Below the pieces are notes generated by a model. The model searched no databases. It saw only the letters and a program-made list of their open reading frames with translations, and was not told the origin of the DNA. The position numbers were made by a program, and so were the translations under genes. Source: Chitinophagaceae bacterium (GTDB lineage: Bacteria > Bacteroidota > Bacteroidia > Chitinophagales > Chitinophagaceae). From it: a stretch of DNA of 64,000 nucleotides. The stretch covers positions 62,001-126,000 of the forward strand of contig CANGIY010000005.1 of assembly GCA_947454235.1 (NCBI GenBank), given 5' to 3'. Shown here piece after piece: positions 16,617 to 25,829 of this stretch; positions within the stretch are counted from its first letter, which is position 1, and every line of letters begins with the position of its first letter.

Positions 16617-17603
16617 TTATTTTCTGCGGGGCTGCTTCCCGGTATTTTTTGGAGCAGGCTTGCCCGTACTCTTTTGCGGTTTACCTGTCGGTTTTGCAGT
16701 TATTTTTGCTATTGGCTTTGCAGTTGATTTCCCGGTTGGTTTGGCAGTAGGTTTTACCGAAGGCTTCGCTGCAGGCTTGGCGGTCGGCGTTGCAGGTGGG
16801 GTAGTAGGTCTTGGCTTTCTTTTAGGGATATACTGCTTTTTCTCTTTTGGCACAGGTGGTGTCGATACATTCGAGGAATCGGCGAGTAAGACATTCAATT
16901 GTGCCATCTCTGCATCGGTAAGGTATCGCCACCTGCTGGAAGGCAAACTTCCCAGCGATATGTTCATGATGCGCACACGAGTCAGGGCTTCGACTTTATA
17001 ACCAAAGTGCTCGCACATTCTTCTAATCTGGCGATTCAAACCTTGTGTAAGCGTAATCCTGAAACGTTTATTGCCCTCCTGCTTTACTTTACATTTCTTC
17101 GTCACTTCGCCCAGCACAGGCACTCCGTTGCTCATTCCCTGAACAAATTCTGCAGTAACCGGTTTATCAACAACAACTATGTATTCTTTTTCGTGATTGT
17201 TTTCAGCCCTCAGTATTTTATTGACAATATCGCCATCATCGGTAAGCAATATAAGTCCGTCAGAATCTTTATCGAGTCTCCCGATTGGGAATATGCGCTT
17301 AGGGTGACTGATGAAAGAAACGATATTAGTGGGGTCTTTGGTGTCGGATGTAGATGTAACGCCAATCGGTTTGTTGAACGCGATATAGACAGCCTTACTT
17401 TTCTTTTTTTTCAGTGGTTCGCCATCCACTTCTACAATATCACCCGGCATCACTCTGGCACCCGCAAGTACAAGTTCGTCATTGATTGTGACTCTGGCTT
17501 GCTCTATCAGTTTATCAGCTTCACGGCGGCTGCAAAAGCCCGTTGAACTGATGTATTTATTGAGACTTATTGAATCAGGATGATTTTCCTGTTGTTTTGA
17601 CAT
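16617..17603 (-). CDS. rluF: 23S rRNA pseudouridine synthase RluF-like, with basic low-complexity tail
   Basis: 328 residues. S4 RNA-binding domain at the N-terminus (about 12-60; ISSTGFCSRREADKLI), then the RsuA/RluB/E/F catalytic domain. The catalytic Asp is Asp111 in GRLDKDSDGLILLT; KILRAENNHEKEY and TQGLNRQIRRMCEHFGYKVE are characteristic of RluF, which modifies a uridine in the peptidyl-transferase region of 23S rRNA. After residue ~250 comes a Lys/Pro/Thr/Ala-rich tail absent from the E. coli enzyme. The start lies 18 bp downstream of the DUF5723/OmpA gene stop, suggesting co-transcription although the functions are unrelated. Confidence 0.92.
   Translation of the reverse strand: MSKQQENHPDSISLNKYISSTGFCSRREADKLIEQARVTINDELVLAGARVMPGDIVEVDGEPLKKKKSKAVYIAFNKPIGVTSTSDTKDPTNIVSFISHPKRIFPIGRLDKDSDGLILLTDDGDIVNKILRAENNHEKEYIVVVDKPVTAEFVQGMSNGVPVLGEVTKKCKVKQEGNKRFRITLTQGLNRQIRRMCEHFGYKVEALTRVRIMNISLGSLPSSRWRYLTDAEMAQLNVLLADSSNVSTPPVPKEKKQYIPKRKPRPTTPPATPTAKPAAKPSVKPTAKPTGKSTAKPIAKITAKPTGKPQKSTGKPAPKNTGKQPRRK
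16620..16850 (-). repeat. K-P-T/A-K low-complexity tail of RluF
   Basis: About 75 C-terminal residues are imperfect tandem repeats of xKPTAKPTGK type (AKPAAKPSVKPTAK, then GKSTAKPIAKITAK), ending in basic PRRK. The tail is disordered and strongly positive, so it probably adds non-specific RNA contacts. Confidence 0.8.
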
Positions 17604-17621
17604 TTAAAAAGGGGCTGGTTG

Positions 17622-19682
17622 TTACTTATTATTCTCAATGTATATCACCAGGCGGCGATTTTGCGCTCTGCCTTCTTCGGTGTCATTGCTTGCTATTGGG
17701 TTGTGTGCTCCCAGTATGTTGTACTTGATTCTGCTTTTGTCAATACCTTTCGACTTCAATTCTTTTGCAGCAATATCACACACTTTTTTACAAGCAGCAA
17801 TGTTTTTAGCTCTGCTGTGGTCGCGGTCATCGCTGTAGCATTCAAGCACAATTTTTACCTGAGGATATTCTTTGCCTAATTTTGCAAAACGATCGATGGT
17901 AGCCAAATCACTTTTTGAAAGTGGTGTTTTGGTGTTTTTCCATGCGATAACACTTTTTACTGCATTATCGGCTTGCTTGCGAAATGGGTTTTTTTCAGGG
18001 CAACCGTGGTTAGAAGCAACACCCGGTTCGTTAGGGCAGGCATCTTCTTCATCAGGAATGCCATCTTTGTCAGAGTCTTTATTTGTCTGAACAAATAAAC
18101 CAGTAGCGTCAGGGCAATTGTCGGTAGTATCAACTGCTTCTTTGCCGTTTTTCTTTTCGTCAACAGGGCAGCCGTGGTTGCTCCACTCTCCATATTCGTC
18201 AGGGCAACGGTCGCGGCGGTCAGAAACGTGGTCGCCATCGCGGTCTCTCGGGCGTTTGTTGCCGAAAGGAACGAACCCACCCACGTAGAAGTTAACGCCA
18301 TATTGATGTTGTGAAACCAACGTAAGCATATCGTCGCTACCAATAAAGAAGCCGGTGTAACGCAAGCCTAAGCCGAGTTTCATTTGATTAGTCAATCCGC
18401 TGTAAGTGATAGGCAGAGCGACAGAATATTTTTTAGTATCGTACCTCGGTGTTACCGAAATTTGATTGTAGTAAGTATTTCCGAAGAAGTTGCCAGTATT
18501 TACGTTAGCGAAATAAGTGGCATTAACGTAGAAGTTCTTTTTAATGTGATAGTCTACCCCAACAACAATTTTTGCAGGCATGTATACCTTGTTTTCGTTG
18601 CGGTTGGTATCGGCATTAAAGCCCTTACTATGTATGTAGTTCTGAAAATCGGTATAGTCTTTTACATTTTTAGTGAAGTCGGCACCCTTGATGTAACCAT
18701 CACCCGAAACATTGATGCCGAAGTTGTTTTTTGAAGGATAAACTATGTAGCCAAGGTCCACAACTGAAGCTGAAACACGGAATTTATAGCGATTTCTGCT
18801 GTAGTCACTCAATCCTGTTTTACCGTCCATGTCATACTTTTCAGTTACGCCATCTTCAAGACGGTCGTACACTATACCGATATCACCACCAATACCATTA
18901 CCGCCCTTGCCTTTGAAAATGTGATCGAAAATGTTGCTTGCATTGACGCCAGTGTTCAATGCACTGGAAGCTGAAAACAGATTGCTCGCATATTCCAGAT
19001 CCATATTGTGGGCATAGAACGAATCGGAACCATTTGCATAATGCACATCTAGGTTTGAGCCTTTTAGCCCTAAGTAACCGATACCGCCAAGGTAGCGAAG
19101 TGTAGCGCCTACTTTAATTTCGTTGTTGTTTTTTTCATAGATAACGCCACCATAAGTTACTGCCAGTTCAGCCCACATTTGCGCTGTCCAGTTGAAGTTT
19201 TTAGCTGTAAGATCTAAATCGCCATTTCTTGAATAGTTTGAATCGGTAATAGAACGGTATAGCGATTGGTCGAAATTTGCCAGTTGGTTAAAACCTCTAA
19301 CTCGTGTAGAAACAGCCAGACTGTGTTTGTGTTTAAATGAAAACATAACCGCCGGTCCCCTGAATTCACCGTAAGGAGCTGTAAGGCTAAATGTTTTTTT
19401 GCCAGTGAAGTTAAATACCTCGTTAATATCGTTTTCACCACCATCAATAAACCTCTTTAAACCCGGGTTTAAGTTCAGTTTACCTAGACTGTTATCAACG
19501 CCCACATTCATGTTGAAGACATCAATAACCAGCCCGTCGCGGTTGTCGGCTATGTTAGCAGGGTTAAGGTACATTGAGCTCATACCGCTCCAGTTTCCGG
19601 TAGCAACACCTAAGTAGTGTTGCGCCTGGGAAGGCACAGAATAAGCAGCAATAAATGCCAAAAGAGTGAAAAACCTTTTCAT
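17622..19682 (-). CDS. Outer-membrane DUF5723 beta-barrel with thrombospondin-3 repeats and OmpA domain
   Basis: 686 residues. A signal peptide (MKRFFTLLAFIAAYSVPSQAQ) is followed by a long beta-rich DUF5723-type domain (about 22-480; LYLNPANIADNR near its start is typical). Then come calcium-binding thrombospondin type 3 repeats (about 485-575; DRDGDHVSDRRDRCPDEYG, DSDKDGIPDEEDACPN) and an OmpA/MotB peptidoglycan-binding domain (about 580-686; GRAQNRRLVIYI). The architecture indicates an outer-membrane porin-like protein tethered to peptidoglycan. The OmpA domain carries a variant of the usual TGHTD motif (ECYSDDRDHSRAKN), so its peptidoglycan contacts may differ. It is the first gene of a likely two-gene unit with rluF. 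Confidence 0.88.
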   Translation of the reverse strand: MKRFFTLLAFIAAYSVPSQAQHYLGVATGNWSGMSSMYLNPANIADNRDGLVIDVFNMNVGVDNSLGKLNLNPGLKRFIDGGENDINEVFNFTGKKTFSLTAPYGEFRGPAVMFSFKHKHSLAVSTRVRGFNQLANFDQSLYRSITDSNYSRNGDLDLTAKNFNWTAQMWAELAVTYGGVIYEKNNNEIKVGATLRYLGGIGYLGLKGSNLDVHYANGSDSFYAHNMDLEYASNLFSASSALNTGVNASNIFDHIFKGKGGNGIGGDIGIVYDRLEDGVTEKYDMDGKTGLSDYSRNRYKFRVSASVVDLGYIVYPSKNNFGINVSGDGYIKGADFTKNVKDYTDFQNYIHSKGFNADTNRNENKVYMPAKIVVGVDYHIKKNFYVNATYFANVNTGNFFGNTYYNQISVTPRYDTKKYSVALPITYSGLTNQMKLGLGLRYTGFFIGSDDMLTLVSQHQYGVNFYVGGFVPFGNKRPRDRDGDHVSDRRDRCPDEYGEWSNHGCPVDEKKNGKEAVDTTDNCPDATGLFVQTNKDSDKDGIPDEEDACPNEPGVASNHGCPEKNPFRKQADNAVKSVIAWKNTKTPLSKSDLATIDRFAKLGKEYPQVKIVLECYSDDRDHSRAKNIAACKKVCDIAAKELKSKGIDKSRIKYNILGAHNPIASNDTEEGRAQNRRLVIYIENNK

Positions 19683-19785
19683 ATCAGGATTGTCGTTGTA
19701 CGGACATGATTCCGCGACGCTAATATACTGAATATATCAGACCTGTATATGTTTGAGGCTATAAATTAGACCGGAAAACGAGTAA

Positions 19786-20739
19786 TTATGAGTCAAATCC
19801 CTCCATTTCTTCCTTCAGGTAGTGGTTTCTGTCGGAAGCATTCCGCACTACAAGCTCGGCAACGAAGCCGGTAAGGAAAAATAAAGTACCCACCACCAAC
19901 GTACACATCGATAAATAGAATGCCGGTTTATTGGTGAGCGCACTTGAAGGAGACATGATTTTATCAACCACCATCCATACAATAGTTACAAAACCCACCA
20001 GAAATGTAAATGCACCTAAAGCACCAAACAGATGCATAGGTTTCTTACCAAAGCGGGTAACAAACTGGATAGAAAGCAGATCAAGAAAGCCGTTAATGAA
20101 GCGTTCCCAGCCAAATTTTGAACTGCCGTATTTACGCGCCCTGTGCTGAACTACTTTTTCACCAATATTTCTGAAGCCTGCGTTTTTGGCCAACACCGGA
20201 ATGAAACGGTGCATTTCGCCGTACACTTCAATGGCTTTAATCACATTTTTACGATAGGCTTTCAAACCGCAGTTCATATCGTGCAGTTTAATGCCCGTAA
20301 GCCACCTGTTAACGCCGTTGTATAATTTCGATGGTAAGTTTTTAGTGACAGCATTATCATAGCGTACTTTTTTCCAACCGCTTACGAGGTCGTATTTTCC
20401 GCTCATAATCATTGTATACAGTTCAGGTATTTCATCGGGACTGTCCTGTAGGTCAGCATCCATTGTGATAACCACATTGCCCTGTGCGGCTTTAAAGCCT
20501 TCATACAAAGCTGGGCTTTTTCCATAATTTCTTTGGAATTTGATGCCCTTCACCGAGCTGAATTCCCTTCTTAGCTCCAGTACTTTTTTCCAACTATTGT
20601 CGGTACTACCATCATCAATCATAATGATTTCATGATTGTAGTTGTTTTCAGAGCAAACTTTTTCAATCCATTCAACCAGTTCGCGAAGCGATTCTTCTTC
20701 GTTGAAAAGTGGAATAACTATGGACAGGTCTAAATTCAT
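19786..20739 (-). CDS. Glycosyltransferase family 2, polyprenyl-phosphate (DPM1/GtrB) type
   Basis: 317 residues. The N-terminal GT-A domain starts LSIVIPLFNEEESL; IDDGSTD (about 40-46) binds the nucleotide and DADLQD (about 94-99) is the metal-binding DxD. Two C-terminal membrane helices (about 233-260 and 272-298) match the GtrB/ArnC-like subgroup that moves a sugar from an NDP-sugar to undecaprenyl phosphate on the inner face of the membrane. The product would feed lipid, LPS or protein glycosylation. It has its own upstream region, with a TACTGT-AA-ACAGTA inverted repeat 13 bp before the ATG. Confidence 0.88.
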   Translation of the reverse strand: MNLDLSIVIPLFNEEESLRELVEWIEKVCSENNYNHEIIMIDDGSTDNSWKKVLELRREFSSVKGIKFQRNYGKSPALYEGFKAAQGNVVITMDADLQDSPDEIPELYTMIMSGKYDLVSGWKKVRYDNAVTKNLPSKLYNGVNRWLTGIKLHDMNCGLKAYRKNVIKAIEVYGEMHRFIPVLAKNAGFRNIGEKVVQHRARKYGSSKFGWERFINGFLDLLSIQFVTRFGKKPMHLFGALGAFTFLVGFVTIVWMVVDKIMSPSSALTNKPAFYLSMCTLVVGTLFFLTGFVAELVVRNASDRNHYLKEEMEGFDS

Positions 20740-20751
20740 GCTGCGCTAAGG

Positions 20752-20765
20752 TACTGTAAACAGTA
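20752..20765. promoter_or_regulatory. Small inverted repeat before the GT2 gene
   Basis: TACTGT-AA-ACAGTA has 6-bp perfect arms and lies 12 bp upstream of the minus-strand ATG at 20739. It could be an operator or a leader hairpin; no regulator is identified. Confidence 0.35.
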
Positions 20766-20842
20766 GTAAGATTTTTGAAAAGTAATGTAAATTTTTGTTA
20801 TTGTTATATGTTTGGCGTATTCAACAAGGTGAGTAAAGAGCA

Positions 20843-23800
20843 TTAGAAGTCGTAACCAAGGGCTACATAACTTATTGGTTTAGTGCTTTCAGGGTTCCAA
20901 GCCATATCGAAACGAATGAAATAACCCGCAATATTGGTTCTCAATCCAAAACCGTAACCCACCTCAAGTCCGCCTGTGTTGGGTACTTTGGCCTGAACAA
21001 GCATAGCACTGTTTGAAGTACCCGTAATAAACTGATAAGTCGCAGAATTGCTGTTCGCATTCGGTGTAAAACCGCTCCATGCCGAGCCCGCATCGCAAAA
21101 CAACACGGCCTGTAAGTCGCGCAGATATTGAGACCTAATAGGGCGGTTTAGGAATGAACTTAAAGGTGCACGACCCTCAATTGTTGCAACTGCAAAATTG
21201 TTTCCTTTCTGTGATGCCTGCAGATAGCCCCGCATACTGGTAGCCAGTGAGATAAAGCCAAAATTACCTTCCGGCTGAGGTGTGCTTGCTGTTTGCGGAG
21301 AATACCAATTGTCTACACCCCCCAGTTGGTATTGCACCATAGCGGTACCATCGGAGTGAGCATAAGCAAGCCTGCCTGCAATTATTGCATTGCGATAAAC
21401 AGGTTGGTAGGTGCGGTAGTCGAGTCCGTAATTGTAGCAACTTTGATTCGAGTTTACCTGATTCATATACTCCGAGTACACCTTGTAGCGAGTACCCTTT
21501 CTAAGGTTAGTTCCCAAAGGCACTGAATTATCGAATACATATTCCAAGCGACTGAGTGACCAATATTGATTTGTATTAGGTAAATCGTATGAAAGGCTGA
21601 AAGTATCACTCGATTTAATAATCATTCTGTCTTGACGAATAGCGGTGCTTAGTTTCAAGCTCCTGATTCTATCAAAAGGGTAGCTTAAACCAAGCTGACC
21701 CATTGTTGCTACATTTTTTACAAGTTCAATATAATCGAACAATTGGATGCCGTCGGAGTAAGTGAATTTGTAATAGTTTTTACTCAATGTTCTGAATACA
21801 AGGAGATCCCAATCCAGGCGCCTTTTGGTGTTTTTGTATTCTAAGAAATAAGAAGAACTTGAAAAATCGAGTGGGATATTGAAGCCCAATGTCACTTTGT
21901 AATCTTCCATCAACTCGGTGATATTGAAGGTGGTGAGTGCCCCCAGTGCCGGGTTTTGATACTGCCCTCCAGTATTAGAAAACGACTGGTACTGTGAAAA
22001 CAAAATTGAATTATCCAGCTTTACGTTCAGGTTCTCAGACTTAAAACTCCTACGGTAGTTGGTAGGTTTCATTTTTACATAAGCACTGTCGTTAATCACT
22101 TTTAGCGTAGAGCTATCAGCTTCGTTATTTTCTTCCTGTGCTGTACTTTTTGTGACTGGAGCAGGTGATGGGGGCGGGGGTGCTGTTTTAACAGGTTCGT
22201 CCTTCCTGGTATTATCTGTAAATTCCGACTGGAACTCATTATTGCCGCCAATATTTATTTTGGTATTGGAAGTCGCTGTTGCTTTGTGCCCTAAACCCAA
22301 CACTCTTTTGGTGCGATGTCGGGTTTCTGTGACAGGTGGCGAAAGGGTATCTGGCTTTTCGTAAGATAATGTTGTTGGTTCCAGGTGCTTTGGTTGTGCA
22401 CTATCTGTAGGCATTTGAAGACCATGGAAAAACACTAGATAGTCGTCTTTCAATTGTATTACGTCAGCTACTTCATTGACAGCCGGGTTAAATTGATGGC
22501 TAACAATGCTTGTATTGTAATTGGTGACAGGCAGAGAATAGGCACTATCCATATTTTTATGGTCGCGCCCAAAAACCACCACGTATTTATTGTTGATACC
22601 ATTGCTATCGTACAGGTAAGCAAAGTTATCGGCACCGTACTGTATGGGTTGCGATACTTTCCCTTTTTTGATATCGGTACATTGAAGTAGCTCTTTGCGT
22701 TGAGTGGTTGTGTTGTAAAAGAAAACGTTCATGTTTCCGGTAGGCAATTCGTTGATGCCCAGCGGTACTTCCATATTGGGTTTTGGTCTGTTAGAAAGGA
22801 ACAGAATACCCTTACGAGCACCACCACTTACAAAAACCGGATTTACATCGTCCCAGATGTCATCGGTAATATTGGTGAGCTTAGAACCTTTGATAGTAAA
22901 TGTGTACAGGTCGGTTTGTGATTTACGGATGGCTGAAAAAACCATTTTATCATCGTCCTGCATAAAACTCATACCCAACACCCTGTCAAATCTGTTCGGT
23001 GGAATTACGTAATTCTCAATTCTGCCTTTGTAAGTATTGTAAATTCTCAGGCATGTTTTACGTTTAGACCGGTACAAAATTGCAAGTTTGTTACCTGCTG
23101 CCGACCAAGTCATCAACGGATAATTAGGGTCTATTTCATCACTTGGGTCACGTTGACCTCCCTGAAGTAGAATTGACAGCGTTTTTTCTCCACGCGTTTT
23201 TTGCGTGTAAATTGAGTACTGCCCGTTTTTCCAGGAAGTATAAGCAATATCGGTTCCTGCGGGGGATACCATTACATTTCTGATGATGGTTTCGTCCTTT
23301 GGTAGTTTCACAGAAATAAGACCAATGGAACTATCGGGCAGGTCTTGTTTCATGAAGTCAATATCATACGACGATTTAAAGTAAGTGAGTACTGAATCGT
23401 AGATTTTGTGCACCTTGGCTCCAAGTAATTGAGGGCAAATGATATTGATGTTTGTTTTCTTTTCCAGTGCCGACATTAGATTGCGCATGGTTTCTTTACC
23501 ATACATATCGCTTACGAATTTCCAAAAAGCCTTTCCGGCAAGTTCAGGGTATTCTTCGGTCAGTTTGTGAAATTTTTCATCGGGGTTAGCGTCAAGTACG
23601 CGCTTCCATTCGCTGTTGGTAGCTGCCGTCCAGCCATCTACAACATAAGAAATATACCCTTTCAGTAAAAACGGTGGTAAATCTTGAAGGAAGGTAGTGC
23701 GTGCCACGCGCTTAAAGCTTTCGCCATACAAGCCATATTCCATAACCACCTGCGCCATGCCGGCCTGTATCTGGTGTTTGAGGTCGTTATGCTGCCCGGT

Positions 23801-24202
23801 GTGATAAACCACCAATTTATCGCCAGTCAGGTTCCAAGTGCCTGAAACAGTGATTTGAGCTATGGCTGATTCATCTTTGAGACCTACATTGGTTTGGCGA
23901 TAATCGTCGAATGAATTGTAAAGAACGATGTTGAACCTATCGGGGAAGTTGCCCGCCATTTTGGCTTCTATGATACCTACACTTTTTTCGGCTTCTTCAG
24001 CCACATACCTGCCAAGTCCTCGCCCCGTTTTATCGTAGAAATAAACCCTGAAATGTTTGGTGTCGAAATATTTCCAGTCAAATTTTTTGTACTGTATTCT
24101 GTTTTGTCCAAAAATTTCGTGATTAGATTGCGCAAATAGGTTCCCACCACCTAAAAATAAGGCGATTAACAGCAAAAAACGTAATTGTAAGGGTTTCAGC
24201 AT
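20843..24202 (-). CDS. TolB-like propeller fused to BamA-type outer-membrane barrel
   Basis: 1119 residues. A signal peptide (residues 1-24, ending NLFAQ) is followed by FGQNRIQYKKFDWKYFDT, a hallmark of this Bacteroidota family. Residues ~30-290 resemble a peptidase-MA-like domain, but the place of the zinc-binding HExxH reads DLKHQIQAGM, so it is probably inactive. PD40/TolB-like propeller blades follow (about 300-600, e.g. VSPAGTDIAYTSWKNGQYSIY), then a Pro/Thr-rich linker (about 630-740) and a ~360-residue surface-antigen (BamA/TamA-like) barrel ending in an aromatic residue (GYDF). It is likely an outer-membrane protein with a periplasmic propeller; its substrate is unknown. It is divergent from the small membrane-protein gene at 24372. 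Confidence 0.85.
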   Translation of the reverse strand: MLKPLQLRFLLLIALFLGGGNLFAQSNHEIFGQNRIQYKKFDWKYFDTKHFRVYFYDKTGRGLGRYVAEEAEKSVGIIEAKMAGNFPDRFNIVLYNSFDDYRQTNVGLKDESAIAQITVSGTWNLTGDKLVVYHTGQHNDLKHQIQAGMAQVVMEYGLYGESFKRVARTTFLQDLPPFLLKGYISYVVDGWTAATNSEWKRVLDANPDEKFHKLTEEYPELAGKAFWKFVSDMYGKETMRNLMSALEKKTNINIICPQLLGAKVHKIYDSVLTYFKSSYDIDFMKQDLPDSSIGLISVKLPKDETIIRNVMVSPAGTDIAYTSWKNGQYSIYTQKTRGEKTLSILLQGGQRDPSDEIDPNYPLMTWSAAGNKLAILYRSKRKTCLRIYNTYKGRIENYVIPPNRFDRVLGMSFMQDDDKMVFSAIRKSQTDLYTFTIKGSKLTNITDDIWDDVNPVFVSGGARKGILFLSNRPKPNMEVPLGINELPTGNMNVFFYNTTTQRKELLQCTDIKKGKVSQPIQYGADNFAYLYDSNGINNKYVVVFGRDHKNMDSAYSLPVTNYNTSIVSHQFNPAVNEVADVIQLKDDYLVFFHGLQMPTDSAQPKHLEPTTLSYEKPDTLSPPVTETRHRTKRVLGLGHKATATSNTKINIGGNNEFQSEFTDNTRKDEPVKTAPPPPSPAPVTKSTAQEENNEADSSTLKVINDSAYVKMKPTNYRRSFKSENLNVKLDNSILFSQYQSFSNTGGQYQNPALGALTTFNITELMEDYKVTLGFNIPLDFSSSSYFLEYKNTKRRLDWDLLVFRTLSKNYYKFTYSDGIQLFDYIELVKNVATMGQLGLSYPFDRIRSLKLSTAIRQDRMIIKSSDTFSLSYDLPNTNQYWSLSRLEYVFDNSVPLGTNLRKGTRYKVYSEYMNQVNSNQSCYNYGLDYRTYQPVYRNAIIAGRLAYAHSDGTAMVQYQLGGVDNWYSPQTASTPQPEGNFGFISLATSMRGYLQASQKGNNFAVATIEGRAPLSSFLNRPIRSQYLRDLQAVLFCDAGSAWSGFTPNANSNSATYQFITGTSNSAMLVQAKVPNTGGLEVGYGFGLRTNIAGYFIRFDMAWNPESTKPISYVALGYDF

Positions 24203-24322
24203 GAGCAGGGATTGCGCTACTTAGAAAAACGAAACTATTCAAAGTTTAGTATCAACTTTAAAAAAGTCTACAAACTTAACGAAAAACAGGCATAAAACAC
24301 CGAGGAATAAATGCGTCTACAA

Positions 24323-24352
24323 TTGTAAAATTCGGTGAATAGTTTAAATTTG
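24323..24352 (+). promoter_or_regulatory. Bacteroidota promoter (TTG-N19-TAAATTTG)
   Basis: TTG (24323-24325), a 19-bp spacer and TAAATTTG (24345-24352) match the -33/-7 consensus with ideal spacing. It lies 19 bp before the ATG at 24372, so the leader is very short. Confidence 0.6.
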
Positions 24353-24371
24353 CACCATATTCCAAAATTTT

Positions 24372-24683
24372 ATGTCGCACGAAACACATCACAGCCCGTC
24401 TTCTGATACCGAAAGGGTAAAAATTTCATCAGGTTCATCTTTTTGGCTGATTATCGTTTTGGTAGGTCTGTTCATCGGAGCCCTCAACTTCATTACAGCT
24501 ATGTCTCATGGCGAAGGTGAAGAGCATGGTGCTAAAACTGAAGCTACTTCTGAGAAGAAAGAAGGTGGCGAAGCTGCTAAAGCTGAAGGCAAAGAAGAGA
24601 AAAAAGAAGCTGCTGAAGCCCCAAAGGCTGAAGAAAAGCCTGCTGAAGCTAAAGCAGAAGGCGAGAAGAAAGCTGAAAAGTAA
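24372..24683 (+). CDS. Small single-pass membrane protein with Ala/Lys/Glu-rich tail
   Basis: 103 residues. A polar N-terminus (1-23) is followed by one hydrophobic helix (about 24-44; FWLIIVLVGLFIGALNFI) and a ~55-residue tail of Ala, Lys and Glu repeats (EGKEEKKEAAEAPKAEEK). There is no cleavable signal, and the charge pattern does not settle the orientation. The function is not recognised. The gene has its own good promoter and lies 35 bp before hldD, so the two may be co-transcribed. Confidence 0.75.
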   Translation: MSHETHHSPSSDTERVKISSGSSFWLIIVLVGLFIGALNFITAMSHGEGEEHGAKTEATSEKKEGGEAAKAEGKEEKKEAAEAPKAEEKPAEAKAEGEKKAEK

Positions 24684-24718
24684 TTAATAGCAGTTTGCCG
24701 AAAGGCTGAATACAAAGT

Positions 24719-25699
24719 ATGAACAAAGAAGATTTGATTGTTGTGACCGGTGCTGCCGGTTTCATTGCCGGTTATCTGGTAGGTTTCTTGAATAACAACG
24801 GATACAACAACTTAATTCTTGTCGACGATTTCAGCCCTGAAAAGAAACTGAATAACCATATTACGAAGTCGTTCCTGTACAAAGTGGACAGGAACGACTT
24901 TTTTAGTTGGTGCGAAGCCAACAAACCCAAAATTGCTGCTGTATATCACTTAGGCGCACGTACCGATACCACTGAAATGGACTATGAGGTGCACCGTGTG
25001 CTGAACCTTGAATACAGCAAGAAAATATGGGAATTGTGTACCCGTTTACAAATTCCGTTGGTGTATGCTTCATCGGCAGCCACCTATGGCGGTGGGGAGC
25101 TGGGTTACAAAGACGACAACGCATTGTCGGCGCAACTGAAACCGCTCAATCCGTACGGCGTTTCAAAAAATGAATTCGATATCTGGGCGTTGAATCAGGC
25201 TACACACCCGCCTTTTTGGGCAGGCATGAAGTTTTTCAATGTATATGGCCCCGACGAGTACCATAAAGCCAGAATGGCATCGGTGATTTTCCATGCGTTC
25301 AATCAAATACGTGATAAAGGCTCGATGGTGTTATTCCGCTCTCATAATCCTAAGTATGAAGATGGTGGGCAGATTCGAGACTTCATCTATGTAAAAGACG
25401 TGGTGAAAATTTGTTGCTGGTTAATGGAGCACCAGCCTGAAAGCGGTTTGTACAACTGCGGTACAGGAATAGCCCGAACCTTCAACGACCTGGCAGCTTC
25501 GGTGTTTGCCGCATTAAACCTGCCCCAACAAATTAACTACATCGATACCCCCATCGATATCAGGGATAAATACCAGTACTTTACTGAAGCCGACATGACC
25601 AAGCTCAAAAATGTCGGTTACCCCCACGCTTTCTACTCACTCGAAGATGGCGTGAAAGAATACGTCACCGATTTTTTGGTGGAGGGGAGGTATTATTAA
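24719..25699 (+). CDS. hldD: ADP-L-glycero-D-manno-heptose 6-epimerase
   Basis: 326 residues, the family length. A short-chain dehydrogenase-type enzyme that epimerises ADP-D-glycero-D-manno-heptose for the LPS inner core. The NADP-binding glycine motif is TGAAGFIAG (about 10-18), and the catalytic pair is Tyr146 and Lys150 in NPYGVSK. HLGARTDTTEMD and the SSAATYGGG loop are characteristic of HldD. Its presence implies heptose-containing LPS. A short intergenic region separates it from the damaged ATPase-HNH pair downstream. Confidence 0.93.
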   Translation: MNKEDLIVVTGAAGFIAGYLVGFLNNNGYNNLILVDDFSPEKKLNNHITKSFLYKVDRNDFFSWCEANKPKIAAVYHLGARTDTTEMDYEVHRVLNLEYSKKIWELCTRLQIPLVYASSAATYGGGELGYKDDNALSAQLKPLNPYGVSKNEFDIWALNQATHPPFWAGMKFFNVYGPDEYHKARMASVIFHAFNQIRDKGSMVLFRSHNPKYEDGGQIRDFIYVKDVVKICCWLMEHQPESGLYNCGTGIARTFNDLAASVFAALNLPQQINYIDTPIDIRDKYQYFTEADMTKLKNVGYPHAFYSLEDGVKEYVTDFLVEGRYY

Positions 25700-25755
25700 G
25701 CCAGTTGTATTTTACTTTCTATTAGTTCTGCAACTTTTGATAAAAGGCAAACATC

Positions 25756-25785
25756 TTTGTACATAATCTCAAGTTTGTATCTTTG
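25756..25785 (+). promoter_or_regulatory. Strong Bacteroidota promoter for the ATPase-HNH pair
   Basis: TTTG (25756-25759), an 18-bp spacer and TATCTTTG (25778-25785) match both consensus elements. The TTG start of the ATPase frame is 45 bp further on. The promoter looks intact although both genes it drives are broken. Confidence 0.6.
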
Positions 25786-25829
25786 AATTACCGAACTCTA
25801 AAGTTCTATTTTCGGTCAAAGAAACAATT

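Noticed and set aside
16899-17546. 215-residue frame antisense to rluF
   Set aside because: It is a shadow of a well-conserved gene and has no family features.
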